DNA from: Atopsyche davidsoni
Taxonomy: Eukaryota > Arthropoda > Insecta > Trichoptera > Hydrobiosidae
Length of the DNA stretch: 64,000 nt
Direction of reading: 5' to 3'
Assembly (NCBI GenBank): GCA_022113835.1
Contig: JAILWY010000007.1
Span: 8,409,001-8,473,000, forward strand
In this document: in pieces, positions 50,165 to 63,100 of the stretch
How positions within the stretch are numbered: position 1 is the first letter of the stretch
Layout: every line of letters begins with the position of its first letter
The notes under the pieces: model-generated
The model's database searches: none
What the model saw: only the letters and a program-made list of their open reading frames with translations
Told to the model about the DNA's origin: nothing
Position numbers and translations under genes: made by a program

Positions 50165-50181
50165 AAGGCCGCCGTACTCAC

Positions 50182-50305
50182 AGATGGCCCGCTTGATGCG
50201 GCGGCAGAGGCGGGCCAGGGCGGGCCGGGAAGGGCGGGGCGGGCGGCGCGAGGCGGGCCCCTCCGGCAGCAGCACCGGCGGAGACGAGCAGCACTCCAGT
50301 GCCAT
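50182..50305 (-). CDS. sgg: Candidate alternative first coding exon B of shaggy
   Basis: ATG at 50305 lies in a strong context (GCGCCATGGC) and opens 41 codons (MALECCSSPPVLLPEGPASR start, Pro/Arg-rich, ending LARLCRRIKRAI). A strong donor T/GTGAGT follows (GT at 50181-50180). The donor is phase 1, exactly what the first shaggy core exon (41267, phase 1) needs, and joining gives ...[13 protein letters not shown]. The protein would be 458 residues. It lacks the usual N-terminal inhibitory serine motif (RTTSFAE). No homologue is known to me. A minus-strand gene with its other exons elsewhere is the alternative. Confidence 0.4.
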
Positions 50306-53300
50306 GGCGCCCCCCGGGCTCCCCGGGCTCCCCGGAGCCCGACAGCGATGGGCACCGAAACTCACGAACGGGCGACAACGCCAATGACTATTATTGCGCG
50401 AGTAAAATTGTTTTTTTTTTTTTTTGATCTATCCACACTTTGTTTTTAATCGGCGCGTACAAAAATAACACTGAAAAACGTAATATTTAGAAAAATACGA
50501 CCCTCTCCGTTTTAAGATTTCTGAAGAAGAGAAACTGAGAAACTCTCTGAGAACAGAAAGGTTTTAAGATTTCTGCACGCGCTAAAAAAAAAATACTACA
50601 TCGTGCCCGGCGGATGCCGCATACTTCGAATTATCGATACGGCCGAGAGAATATCACAGTCAATTGCAAAAGTAAAGTGATTATCATAATTTTGCATCGC
50701 GTTTGGGCGCTTCTGAAGCCACTCCAAATAGAGAAGTCCCATTCGAGGCGATTGCGGCGTTACTAATGACCGTTCGTCAATTCGAACCGTTTTCTGCAGC
50801 GTCAGTTATCGCAAGGCGAACCGCACGGCGGGGACCCGACCTTCCGGTGCGCGGCGCCGGGTCGGGCCGGACGGGGGCGACTGGCGCTCGGCGCGGCGGC
50901 CGTCTCCGAGCCGGACCGACGACGGCGGGAAACTCTGAGGCGATAATTGCGATGACGTCAGCCGGAGCTGCACCGCGGGCGATGAATTATTCGACGGCGG
51001 CGGAGTCGTCGGCCGCGATGATCGACGAGTTCGGCGCGGAGCGGGCGAGATCGGATGCATTTTTCATTCGATCCCCCGGCATCGTTGCGCGCCCTGTCGT
51101 CCGTCGATCGGCCGAGATCGATAATTAATACGATTCTATTTTAAGTCTGAAAATCCGGTACGCCGGGTTCCTCGACGATATCGACACTTCCGGCGGACAA
51201 AGTCGTATCTGAGAATCGTTCAATTTAAATATAGTGCGGCAGAGATAATTACATTAAATTCTAACGGCATTCGACGATGTCTCCGTGTTCTCCGAGTACG
51301 ATTCATTCAGAACGTAGAAAACAATATTGATTATTTATTGGAGAAAAAAAAAATGTAACTAGAAAAATAAGATTCAAGAAGACGGCTTTATCCGTTTTTG
51401 CTTTCAAAAAGACAATCGGGTCCGATAGTTTAGTTTTCGTTATTCAGTATTGATCGGATTTCGGATCGAATGTTATGGTAAAATTTTAATTTGATTGTAT
51501 TTTCTCACAAAAATGTCGCCAATTTGCACGGACGCTTCAGATAACGGAGAATCTTATCACAATCTTATCACAATTGACGCGGAATAAGTATCGGAGCCCC
51601 GATAGAGCGCCGATCCACCGGAGAAGCGCGAAGACGGACGCTCCGGACTCCGAGAGTGCGGCGGGGACGAGCGACCGCGACTGAGGAGCCGGCCACCTCG
51701 GCCACCTCTGCCACCTCTGCCGCCCTGATTGGTGTTAATTCTCGGTGTGACCGCTTAAACGGTGCGGCACGCGGACGGACGCGGCACTAGCGGCCGAGTG
51801 GGCCTCCGCCGAGCGATCGGAAGACGGCCGTGCTTCCGCGAGGTCGCGATGCATCCCTCGGCTCCCGCCCGCGTTCCTCGCGCTGTGCAAAATAAGATCG
51901 ATCCGGGCGAAAACGTTCGCGACGTGCTGTCCGGTCAAATTGGATTAAAACGTCGCGGCGCTCGCTCCGGCCGGAGCGTTTCGAATGCGATTTTGGAAAT
52001 TACATTACAGCTAAGACAAAACGATCCGTGGAAACGGACGACGAAGAACGATAAAGTCTTCAGAGACCGGAGCGCCGGCCACTGGAAGCGCGCGTCGAGT
52101 GGACTGCCGAGGTCGCACTCTGCCCGGACGGAGATCGCGGTCCACGGTCAGCCGCGGTGCGAGACGTCCCGAGTAGATTTCCCCATGAGCGTCACCGAGG
52201 CGAGCCGAGCGGCCGTCGGACCGCACTGCCGAGCGCCGAGGAAGGCTCGGGCGCTCTCGGATCGGCGGGTAGTATTTCTTGTTCGCGCCCGACCTACAGG
52301 ACGACACGACCGCGCGCGGATTGGTCGATCTTTATTTTATTTCAGCTGAATCATAGCTCAACCTTAAATAACCGAAATAAAGATTATTAAAAAATAGCAC
52401 AAATATCTGTAAATGCTAATTATGATTTTTTTCTTAGCATCACAATAATACAACACTAAAACCCAGCATTACCAGCATATTTTTTAATCATCCGCTATAG
52501 AATATTATTGGGAGGTCGTAAAAACATATTACAATACAACTCAAAGGGTATTACATTTTCACGATAAAAAAAACAATAAAAGCACTTAAACTTATGAGTT
52601 AATTGAAAGCGTACAGGGTTAGGTGTACCGAACACAAAGTCGAGTCGTCAGGGACGACTCGCTGGAGAAGGAACAGTCTATTAAATTATACCGAGTGAAT
52701 GCAACATGCATCTGTTAGTGTTTCTGAGTGCAAAGTTGAAAACTATATCTTCATTTATTGCGAAACTACCAAGTTTTAATACAAGCTTTTCAGTTTATAC
52801 GGAGTCTCGGAACAGTGTGACCGTTTCGTCTTCCGTAAACCGCGACAGAGTCTGTAGATTTTCTACAAACTAAAAGGGCGTTAACTTTTGCGTTTGCGTT
52901 TGCAATTGTAGTAAAACGAGTTGTCTAGGTTACATACTTTTTTTTAATCGGTTTCCCATTAATTCTGCGTTATATTGAGACGATGTTTTATTATGGAAAT
53001 AAAATAACTAGATGTATACTTTCACGCGACTCGTGCACTCGGCGAGAGAACTGGGGCGATAGGTCTCGTCGTCACTCTCGGTGCTCAACAATCCGCCGCA
53101 CTTGACGACCGCCGCGGCCGCGTGACGCTCCCGCCGGATGCGGTTGTTAGCTTTTGAAATAAAATCGGTGGTAGTGTTGAAGTCTTACGCAATGTAACGA
53201 TGAACAGATAGCAAACAACAAAACAGCGATAGAATAAACAACGGATTAGACAAGAATACAACATAAACATCACCCCGGCCGAGATACTGAGCGTTGGGTT

Positions 53301-53489
53301 AGTAAATCACGACTATCTAAAAAACGAAAGCGATCGCCCGGCAGATTCGACAAGGCCCTACAAAATGAAGCGAATGCCCGCGAAGTCGATCGACAGGATT
53401 AGACGGACAAGAGCGGGACCCCCCCGAAGTCTCCGCGAGGGTGAAGCGTGAAGGGAAGCCCCGGTCCTCATGCGGAATGCGGTACGTAC
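50306..53489. other. GC-rich islands within the shaggy promoter region
   Basis: GC-rich blocks at 50820-51120 and 51590-52320 alternate with AT-rich DNA. They contain long Arg/Ala-rich frames on both strands (for example plus 51762-52349) without any family similarity, so I read them as promoter or UTR sequence. One CRE palindrome lies at 50953. An AT-rich, uninformative stretch follows from about 52330 to 53040. Confidence 0.45.
50953..50960. promoter_or_regulatory. CRE palindrome TGACGTCA
   Basis: A perfect CREB/ATF consensus in a GC-rich island about 650 bp upstream (transcript direction) of candidate shaggy exon B. Only the sequence match supports it. Confidence 0.4.
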
Positions 53490-53661
53490 CGCAGGGGCAG
53501 GCGCGGGAGCGGTAGCGGGCCAGGCGGGCCAGGCTGCGGCGGGCGGAGCGCTTCCAGCGCGGCAGCCTCACCAGGAACACGTGCACCAGCTGGGCGCCCA
53601 CCAGCTGACTGCACACGCCCGCCACGCCCGGCGCGTCATCGTGAGAGCCGGGGGCGTACAT
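53490..53661 (-). CDS. sgg: Candidate alternative first coding exon A of shaggy
   Basis: ATG at 53661 opens 57 codons (MYAPGSHDDAPGVAG start, then QLVGAQLVHVFLVRLP, then a strongly basic WKRSARRSLARLARYRSRAC) and ends at TGCG/GTACGT (GT at 53489-53488). The donor is phase 1, as required by the first shaggy core exon, and the join would read [13 protein letters not shown] (474 residues in all). The hydrophobic then basic layout suggests a membrane-associating amphipathic segment. Its end resembles exon B (LARL followed by Arg/Lys and RAxC). No homologue is known to me; it could belong to another minus-strand gene. Confidence 0.4.
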
Positions 53662-54700
53662 GACTCCGAGCGACCGCGCATGCTACCTCTACATGCACCG
53701 CTGGCGGCCCGGCGGAAGAGAGCGGACCCTCGACCCGGTGCGATAGACTTTGAAGACTAGGTTTTGGACTTTCGATGCGCAGACTGAGCACCTTCACTGC
53801 GTCACCTCGTCTTGCGTACCACTGCGAGCGGACAAACGGAAGGAGAGCGGTGTTCGGATGCACTGCCGGATAACACTTTCTTTCGAGTGTGAGAAATAGT
53901 ACGTAACCTACAACACTACACTGTTAAGGTCGTCGCATCGAGGTTATCGGGGGCGATCGGGAACGATCGACGTCTCCGTGGGTCGCGGCCTGCGGTCGGG
54001 GCGGGTCCGGCGTCAGTCGTCAGCGCCGCTGCGACGAAATGACTCCTGTCACCGGAAAACTGAAATTCACGAGAAATGTGCGAATTTTGTAAAACCATGG
54101 TACTCAATACACTCTTTCTTGTAGCGTTTCGCGGGACAACTCTCCGGAGCGCGGTGCGAGCGGAGAGCGCGAACGAAAACTCGACTGGGGAGGGCGTTCT
54201 ACGTTCGAAAGGATATATACCTTCGATCGAGCGATATCGATAACTCCGTCGACATCTTATCTGCTTCTGGCGATTGAAGAATTAAAAAAAGAAGCGATAG
54301 ATGTCAATAAACATGAGTAACGCCAGCGAAGATAAACTATCTCAGTATCGACTCGTACGGAAAACGGAGCTACTCGGCTCGATGAACATTTTCGGTTTCA
54401 AACAATGATCTATCGAAGTTACCTCGAAAATGATAAACCAACAGGTGAAGCGACGAATGAGCGACGTCCAAAAATGTTATAAATAATAAAAAATAAAAAA
54501 ACTCATTTCTTCACGGAGCTGAGTGGTCGGTTGACGGTGAATCGAGATCGATATTCCGTCCGCATTTTACGCGGTGCCGAGTCGGGACGGTCTCCGGTCA
54601 GGTGCGAGCGTCTCGCCGGGGCCGCTCCTGGTCCTCTTCCGACGCTGTCGACGCTCGAATCGGACGAACCGTCGACCGAGGATCGTGAACAAAAGAAAAA

Positions 54701-54708
54701 TGACGTCA
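54701..54708. promoter_or_regulatory. CRE palindrome TGACGTCA
   Basis: A perfect CREB/ATF consensus about 1.0 kb upstream (transcript direction) of candidate shaggy exon A. Only the sequence match supports it. Confidence 0.4.
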
Positions 54709-57212
54709 CTATCAGTCCACTATCGTGACTTCCGAGCGGTTGGATTGTTAAAAACTTAAAAAGAAAACTGTTTATTTACACATTTATTGTAATTGAGATT
54801 TACGAGTAGCATTTTGTAAATCATTTTTGATTTCGCAGGAACGAGGGTCACGCTAATGCGAGCAAATAAAACTGAGATATTTAATTTATCTCATTAATAA
54901 ATAATGAAAGTTTGACGTCGGCGGCGCGGGGCGGGAGGACGCGCGGCTATCGACCGGCCCTGATGACGCATGCGGCCGCCCGCCGGTCCTCGCGGTGGCC
55001 GCCGAGCCAAGAGGGAAGCCCTCCAGGCCGCGCTGGTGCGCCACCCCGCCTCGCCCCGCCATCGCGTCAAACGGTAATCGATTCTGGCGTCACATCAATT
55101 CGATCGCTCAGATATTATAGATAATTGCAAGACAAGGTATTAAAACTGAAGAATTGTAAGTTAATCTACTAACTGTATATTAGTAGCGAGAATATGTATA
55201 CTTAGTTAATTTAAAAACGTCTATTGAACATTTGTATTATTTACTCAAGAGCAATGTTTACATTGAAATGAATTGGTACGTTACCTGCGGATATTGTACA
55301 AAAAAAAAATACCGAAAGGGAGAGGAATGCAATAGAAACGAACGCTTATTGAATAGTCATATTGCGATATTATTTATGAAAACGCAGATACTCATCGTGG
55401 CGAATTCTTTGTAAGGTAATAGTAGCGCACAGTCAAAAAGGAAAACAATGAAAAACGTAAGTGGAGATAACGGCGGTGATTTCCACGGAGGTGAGGCGCC
55501 ACCTGCCGCCGCGCCGGCCCGCAGTGCTCGCTGGCACGGTAGCGTGCTAATTGACCGACATTGCGGCCAGCGAAAATATCATTGATAAGTATTATGAAAT
55601 TTTTGCGCCGCAGTTAAAAATAGCAGTTTAAAAATAGATCACTGGGTACCCGTTCACATGCAATGAACGATGTGTGCTGGGATATTGCAATAGGTGCAGC
55701 TCGGGCGGTTGCCGTGTCGTTCGTCGGGAGGTTTGGTATACTGATGCAGACGTTAACGCTGCAATGTGGTGCTTTCGTACTTGGCGGGCAGTCAAGTCGT
55801 ATGAGTCGACCTTTGTTGCAAACCTTGAGCGAAAATGACACCCTGTGAAATATCTCGATTGATGAAAAATATGAAAGGTCGCATTGGGCCGAGCGAGCGC
55901 GCGGATTATTAATGCGGCCAGAAGCATTTGAACTCTCCATGACAGGGGAAATGATAAAAGGCGGTGATAAATGATAAGGAAGTTAAGGGAAAACACGTTA
56001 CGCTGTCAAGGGTGTCAAAACTGTCTACACTCCTGAGATAAGAAATCAAGTCGAAAGCTGTATTGCAAAAGAACGGGAGCTCGTCAGTATTGACTGAGCG
56101 GGTATCATGTAACATGTATTATTTGGGAGCAATATACACAAACAGCAGAAATTAGACTCAGAAGCAATCTCCCCTGACTAATATTTGAGACCCTGCGCGA
56201 TTGCTTTTATCGTACCTCGTTATCGTGAGAATCTTTTCCACCATTCAGCGAGACGGCTGCCCGCTTACCGCGAAGTCGGAGAGACGAACGTCGGGCAGAT
56301 GTCAAAACAGTCGACAAAAGACAATTTACTATCTCTACGGCAAAATTCAGCGCGGGATCCGAAAGAAAAGATTAGCACGAATAGAAGAGTGGCGCGGTCG
56401 CCCGTGCGCTCGGGGCCTTACGATAAGTGAGCAGAGACAGATAAAAATAATGTGCAAAAATCTGAATAGCAGATTACAGAAACGATATAAATGTATCAGC
56501 TTTGCGATTGAAAAGTTCACGTCGAGGGAACTGCCGTGATAGATCGGCGCAAGATTCGATAGCGTAATTTCAAGCCGCCGAGTTGGCCGAATCGCAATCC
56601 AGAAACAATGACAGCTCGCCACAAGTATTGCCGCACGAAAGTTGTAAATATGAGAGTGAGAATTTAGCATATAGAACGAGCGGGGAAGCGGCGCGGCCGA
56701 GGGCGCGGGCGGTGTGCCTTACAACAGGTCGGGCTGCAGCCGCGCGCGCCGGGACTATAAACTCGCATTCGGCTGCCACCGACAGTGCCTTCAACTATTC
56801 CGTAAGACTTCTTTCACAAAATGCGCCATTCGCGGTTCGGTAGTATACAACGAGATATAAAACACGGTTCTTAGACTGAAATTGTGACTTTTCTGCAGCA
56901 TCTAGAAATTACTCTTATTTTGTAGTAATTTATATGTGTACTTAACATTTAAGCATCCAAATTACATTACTTTTGTCACAATAAAATTTAATGATTTATT
57001 TATAACAATTATTGTCATTACAACAAAAAAAAACACCTTTTGTTGAAACATAATTTGTTATAAAATTAGGTTTTTAACCAGTAAATATAATCGCTAGAGA
57101 TACCTTATTTTCAGTGTTGATATATTAGCTAGCGCAATACAATCGAGAGCGATAGCGGTAAAGAAGCTGGCGGGCGCGCTGGATCATTTAGCGTCAGTCA
57201 TAACTGTCGGAC

Positions 57213-57245
57213 GTGCGGGGGTGCGGCGGTGCGGCGGTGCGGCCG
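57213..57245 (+). repeat. Short GC-rich tandem repeat (GTGCGGCG)n
   Basis: Three to four imperfect 8-base units in a GC-rich island. Confidence 0.75.
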
Positions 57246-57641
57246 CCACTCGGTGCAGTTTACGAGGCTTCTCCAGCCTTCGGGGCGCCGCGCAGGGCTG
57301 CCGACACCGGCCGGCTCGAGGTCACGCACTGCGCACTTCGCACTTGACGCTGCGGCCGTATTTCCAAGGCGGATATGGAGCTCCGTAAAACATCAATTGG
57401 CACTAATATTTGTATCTGAGTAAAAAATGCAATAAAAATCCAAACAAATGATTTATACGTCAATCTATAGTGGTTCAGATAATTCAGTTAGTTTAGATTT
57501 TAAACGCGATTCAAGAGCGATTCAAAACTGAAATATTTTTATTTTATTCTATTGGGTTAGGCTAGACGCCAACGATTAGTATCATATTTAGATCTATACT
57601 AATAACATATATAATATATATATATATATATTTAATATATA

Positions 57642-57671
57642 TTTAAGAACATATATTAATATGTTCTTAAA
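57642..57671. repeat. Perfect 13-bp palindromic hairpin
   Basis: TTTAAGAACATAT and its exact complement ATATGTTCTTAAA are separated by four bases, next to a TA-rich run (57607-57640). Confidence 0.85.
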
Positions 57672-57901
57672 CTTTCAATCGATCATGGATATATAGAATA
57701 TTTAAGACTAACAATTTAACTGTTTTCTACTACTAAATCACTCCACTGTAACTATGTGATATCATATAAAAATATTGTATATTCTATTATCTCATGTACA
57801 TTGAAATACAAACATTGAAATTTATCTCTTGAATCGGTAGCGACGCGCGGTTCATGCGTGCATTTATTTATTTATACGAGTGATTTGTAAATATTGAAAT
57901 T

Positions 57902-58077
57902 CAATATTTTTGACAGAGAGTACTTGGTGGAATTCCATTTTAATATTTTGAATAAAAATACTTGAGTGATTTTCCACATTTTTGTTTTTTAATGCCAACG
58001 TGAAAGGTTGGCGAAACCAGTCACTAATAAAAACAAAAATGTGGAAAATCACTCAAGTATTTTTATTCAAAATATTG
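57902..58077. mobile_element. Foldback MITE-like element (copy C) with one-sided flank
   Basis: The left flank 57902-57940 is identical over 39 bases to that at 40314. The element proper (57941-58077) has a left arm TAATATTTTGAATAAAAATA onward and a right arm ending TTTTATTCAAAATATTG. The arms are perfect inverted repeats over more than 40 bases, including ACTTGAGTGATTTTCCACAT. The centre keeps GGTTGGCGAAACCAGTCAC, matching the right arm of copy B, while the corresponding left-arm part is deleted. If the flank belongs to the element, its ends are CAATATTTT and AAAATATTG. Non-coding. Confidence 0.84.
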
Positions 58078-58200
58078 TAAATATTGATCAAAAAAAATAA
58101 TAATGGCATTAGATTATGAAAATAAATAATATTGTTTTCATTCATTTTTTTATAATAATCGATTTAGGCGTTATGCAACGTTATTGTTTTTTTTATGTTC

Positions 58201-58240
58201 CAACGTTTCGGTGCTGGTGCCGGGGCCATCTTCGAGGAAT
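58201..58240 (-). ncRNA. Degenerate hammerhead-like motif, Penelope-like element remnant
   Basis: On the minus strand: CTCGAAGA (58237-58230; the usual core would be CTGAAGA), T, a GG...CC stem II region (GGCCCCGGCACCAGCACC), then GAAAC (58210-58206) and a short GTTGG. The order and spacing copy the motif at 19306, including the extra T after the core. The core is altered by an extra base and stem II pairs poorly, so it is probably inactive. Confidence 0.45.
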
Positions 58241-60061
58241 TGAAATTCAAGTCGTTATAACAATTTGAGCGCACAATTTCATTTCTTTAATAACCATCAC
58301 ATAAAAATTTATATTTAGCCCTCAAAATAAATTGGCTATAGTTACAAATTTCTAATGAATTTACTGATTATCAAATATTAGAGGTGTTGAAATATCTAGT
58401 TCCATTGAGAATATCATCTTATAGAAGGTATATGCACAATAATACAATGTATTATTGTATTTGATTTGTAATATCAAACAAGTCACGAGCGGAGTGGACG
58501 GCGGCCTTCAACCCGAAGAAGGAAACGCGCGGCCGTACGAGTCACAATAGCAGGTCCAGGGCCGTGGCGCGCCGCACCATCGTGCACCGGCAAGTGCTGA
58601 GAGCTTCTGGCGGGCGCCGGATCCACCGAGGACATGCCGAAAGGCATATCGCTGCCACGAGGCTTGACGTGCCGTGCGTAGTAATGACTGATATTCAAAT
58701 CAATGAAGAATTAAAGTGCCTCCATAAAGTTAATAAAGTATGCGTATATATGAGTATTTATACGCTTAGTGTCTTCCTCGAAGCCCTCATGCGCACGCGA
58801 TACTGTTGACCGTGTTTACACAATATTCAAGAATTATAAAATCCACAGTTTATTACGAGCAGAGGTCAGAACGGTGATATACAATTTCGCATGCCGCTCC
58901 ACGCACTGCAGTAAATATAATGCGTAATATTCTCCATTCGTGTCCTGTACGAAATATAAATTTTTACAAGCGAGGATTCTCAAATTTTCACAGTATTTAT
59001 AAGCTTAAATATATTGTTGAATTTCTCTTTATTTTAACACGTCGAGTTGAAATATAAGAGATACAAACTATATTTGTGTGACAATAACAGTGTAGTCGTG
59101 TAACCGAGTTCTCATTATTGAGAAATTTACTTATGCCAGGGCAAAGTTTTTATGCGAATGTTTGAACCATCGGTGAATGCGTAAAAAGAGATCTAAATTT
59201 CTGCATGCATAAATACTAATGGATTCGAAGAAAATTAAACACAATGCCAACGTGCGCTGTTTTCACCTATGATAGTTTAAAAGTCGGCTTTTTAATCGGT
59301 TTGCTCTATAATACCCGACTGTAACGCAGATACAACAAATGCCTTGTTACGATCGATTCTTTGAATAATTGAGATTATTTGTTATTAAAATGAAGCCAAG
59401 CGAGAAAGGCTTAGTCTAGTGCCCATTTACCTGATTGGGTATAGGGTGATGTTGTCATGTCTCATATTCCTTATCGCATACAGTGCAGCTACCCGATAGC
59501 ATTATAGATGATCACATGCGATAGACAATATTTCCATATATTGCAGTGATTACAAACGGATTATATGGGTTGCGTTTCGATATCTAGGCAAAGCTATTAT
59601 AAACAATATAAATCTTCCGTGTCATAAATAATACAGAGGGATTCAGAACAGGGGGAAGCTCTCTAGCTCAGATAATGCAACGTCTAATGGATATACCATA
59701 CATTACACCCGATATTGCAGTACAGGTATGCGTAAGCGAGTACGAAGGTACTTCATCATGTTAATTAATGACCACATGTACTACTAACGTGTTAATTACC
59801 TTATAAATAATAATTAAGACGAGAAACTTGAGCTCAGATTAACATTAACGTGTCAAGCCCTTGTTTTATACTCATATAGAACATTCGAGTAGGTTAAAGA
59901 ACTATCTGTTAATAAATTTTAAGAAATACACGTTTTATATTATTACAATAAAATGATTGATTATCCCAAACCTGAGATCACATTCATATCAATATATATA
60001 ATAACAACTTTTGAATGTACTAGTTCGTCAAATGCAATTTTACTTTTCATTATTAAATTTA

Positions 60062-60111
<50 letters not shown>

Positions 60112-63100
60112 GATATTCATTTTATTTTCATAACACGTCTATACAAATGAAGTGCACATTTAGGAAAACTTCGATATATCCTACGCCATGCATGAATATG
60201 TTTTGAGCACTCGACTCGGAGTGAGACGGTGAGACGGTGAGTCGGTATGCGCAGGACAAGCGCCGGGTGAGAAATGAAGGTTCGGCGTGTGGAGAGTCAC
60301 GAGAGACAGACGGCCGGCAAAGGTCGCGGCCCGGCGCAGACCCGCGGGTGGAAATAAATTATTACTGAACGACCCGGCCCCGCGGCGGACGCTTCTGCGC
60401 ACCGCCTTCACTGGCGGCCTGTCAAACTAACCGAGTGGAAACAGTCTTCGAACACGAGCCAAAAGCTCCCTACACACTTGTACATGCAGAATAAATTTGT
60501 ACCTAGTGTTTGCTTCCAGTATGATAATGTGGGAAATTGTATGGATTGAAACATGAAAATAAAATATAAGTTTATATAGTTCTCTATCTGTGAGTGAATG
60601 AATTACAGCTTTCTAAAAAAAATATTTTATTTAAGTGGGTTTACGATAGTGGCGGGATGCGGAGTATATATTTAATTATTTTAAATAATTTATCACCCTT
60701 CAAAAGCAAATTTTTGGAAAAATATGCAAAAATCCTCTCAGTTTCAGAACATATGTCTGTTTTTCCGTGTCATTAATGCAAGAGTCAATATCTTTATAAA
60801 ATATCTACCCGTGCGTGTAGTGTACTCTTGTTATATATGTATTGCTATGATAAAGATATTATATTGTCTTATAATTATTATAAGCGCCGGTTCAAATATC
60901 ATCAATATAAATGGTAACATCAATATAAATGGTATCCAAGTAAGCGACGGCTTACTACTTGAAGAACAGTGTGCAGCATAACATCAATAAGAATATTAAT
61001 AGATGTTGATAAACCGTTCAAAATAAATATCGCATAAAAATATTCATCCCTTAACTCATTGAAGCACGAAATCTTAAACACGTGTTGATTTGAAATAAAT
61101 AACAAAGTTTGTTTATTGTAGATTAACAGCCAATCTGTGAATGGTATTTGTTGAAGCAGATCTTAAAAAAAAAAAAAAATACCACCGTGGATATCAAAAG
61201 GTGGAACGATTTGAACTCTGCCGTACCTCAAAAAGATAAAGAAAGTTAGTTACATTGATAATTTTGGGCACCATTGAGATGTGATCAGAATACATAAAGC
61301 AAGTCATATAATTTGTTAGATATTCGTATCCATTTTAATTTAACGTATCTTCATTATTAATATTAGTAACACAAAAACTCATTCTTAAAATAAATTTAAA
61401 AAATACAAAATATATGAAATAATAATAAAACTATAAAATAGACACGAGGTAATAAATAAAAAAATACTTGTTTCCAGAACTGAAATAGCTAAATAGGTTA
61501 CATAAACAACAATAATTTCAAAATGCGATCCAGCAATACTGCCGAGTTTCTCCTTGAAGGAGATAAATACCGCCCACGAGTTTCAAATTAGTTAGAATCT
61601 TGTTAGTTGTAACAATCAACCGTTTTCTGCTTGCATGCATTTATTATTACTGTACCCACCGGAGTAAGTTTGCATTGTTAAATCCACAAGTTGATTCATA
61701 CTGTCATTGGAGTTAACATCCACAATGCACATTGACTCGACCCGGCAGAGTGCACGGCATACTTATTTTCACTGGCGTCGTTTAAACAGTTCAGCAATAG
61801 AGTTAATAAATTATTCAGTATATGTATTCATTATTACGAATAATTGCATTCCGTGAGTGAGCGTTTCCGCCATTAATAATATTTCAACAAGCGCAGAGGC
61901 GACAAAACAAGTACACGCAATTTGAGTGACGTAAAGAAAATAGCAGGAAAATTATGCAAATTCTTATGCATCGATATGAACTCATGCTAATCATAAAGTA
62001 AAAACAATAACCCCGATGTGAACTATTAAACATCCGGATTTCAACACGATAATACAGGGAAAAGAGCCGGCTTAGCAACAGAGGAACGACTGTCGTTTAT
62101 GCATTTATATAAATCGAATTTAAAACAAACTTTCAAAAGAAAAAAAGCAAACATGTCACGTTAAACATCAAATGCCATTCACAGATAAAAAGGTGGTTTA
62201 CCTTTTTTTTAGCTACATGAGTGTGTATAATGATATAGAGCGCGTTTGAGGCAGCATCAGCACCGGGGCCTGCCCCAACGCGCATCAACGCCCCCGCCCC
62301 CGCCCCGGGCCGCTGGGCGAGGCCGCCCCCGCGATCGATGGGGCACGCCGACGAGGAAATGGCCCTATTACAGCCGGTAAATTGGAAATTGCGTGCGCTT
62401 TGCGGTGATTTCGAATATTCATACATGATAAACTCTGTTTTTTAAGGGTGTCGCTTATGTACTTTCAGATTTTAGATAACGCGATGTTTTTTTTTTTGAC
62501 AAGTCTGATGATTGATTGTTTAATTATGAGTACATCAAACGACACTTCTGATTGATTAGCATAATCCGTAATTTTAATATTAAAATAAGATTGTCGCTGT
62601 GTGATCTAATTAAGACGCACGGATTAATACCAAACTCAAGGAAGCGTCACCGTAAGCCTTAAAAGAAGAAAGAAATTTTAAATACATGATATATATCATT
62701 CATTTAAAAAAAATATATATATTTTTAAAATAAAAAACCTATTTTTTTTTTAAATAAATCACTACAAAAAATATAAATTGCTTTGGAGGTCAAGAATTGA
62801 TAACCAGTCTCTCTTTTTCGGGTGTCGTGAGTTGAAACAGGCTGCGGTACCTGCCGTGAGGTAAACTGTGGCGCGGTATCTGGGTGTATTATAACAAGAT
62901 ATGATAAACACAATGAGGGAAGCGGAACGAGATTCGTTAATTACGTACATCAAAAAGCTTCCACTTAGTGTGTCGCAGAGCCTCGGCATTAATTGAATAA
63001 GCCTGCATACTACAGCGAGAATATAAAAGAATACTTTAAATAGAGAAGAGGCCGCTAATTTACAAATCCAATTAGACTTTTTCTAGTTGGCATTTTTCCA

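Larger units (their letters stand above)
41268..50181. other. Large first intron of shaggy, left part
   Basis: AT-rich, with no recognisable coding exon. It includes a pentanucleotide minisatellite (41964-42033), a GC-richer block at 42600-42960, and a GC-rich block at 45170-45500 whose minus frame begins MSGPLKSAGPDG but lacks a convincing in-phase donor. At 50054 the plus strand reads CGCAG then GTAAGT, a perfect donor sequence antisense to shaggy. I found no RNA gene. Confidence 0.45.
53662..57901. other. Shaggy upstream region, mixed GC-rich islands and AT-rich DNA
   Basis: GC-rich blocks at 53900-54240, 54500-54680, 54920-55080, 55480-55560, 56680-56770 and 57170-57360 are separated by AT-rich sequence. 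The islands are CpG-containing and carry only composition-driven Arg/Ala frames. A second CRE palindrome is at 54701. No gene or RNA was recognised. Confidence 0.4.

Noticed and set aside
51762..52349. 195-codon plus-strand Arg-rich frame
   Set aside because: It lies in a CpG-rich island where stop codons are rare; frames are open on both strands and there is no domain, repeat pattern or splice support.
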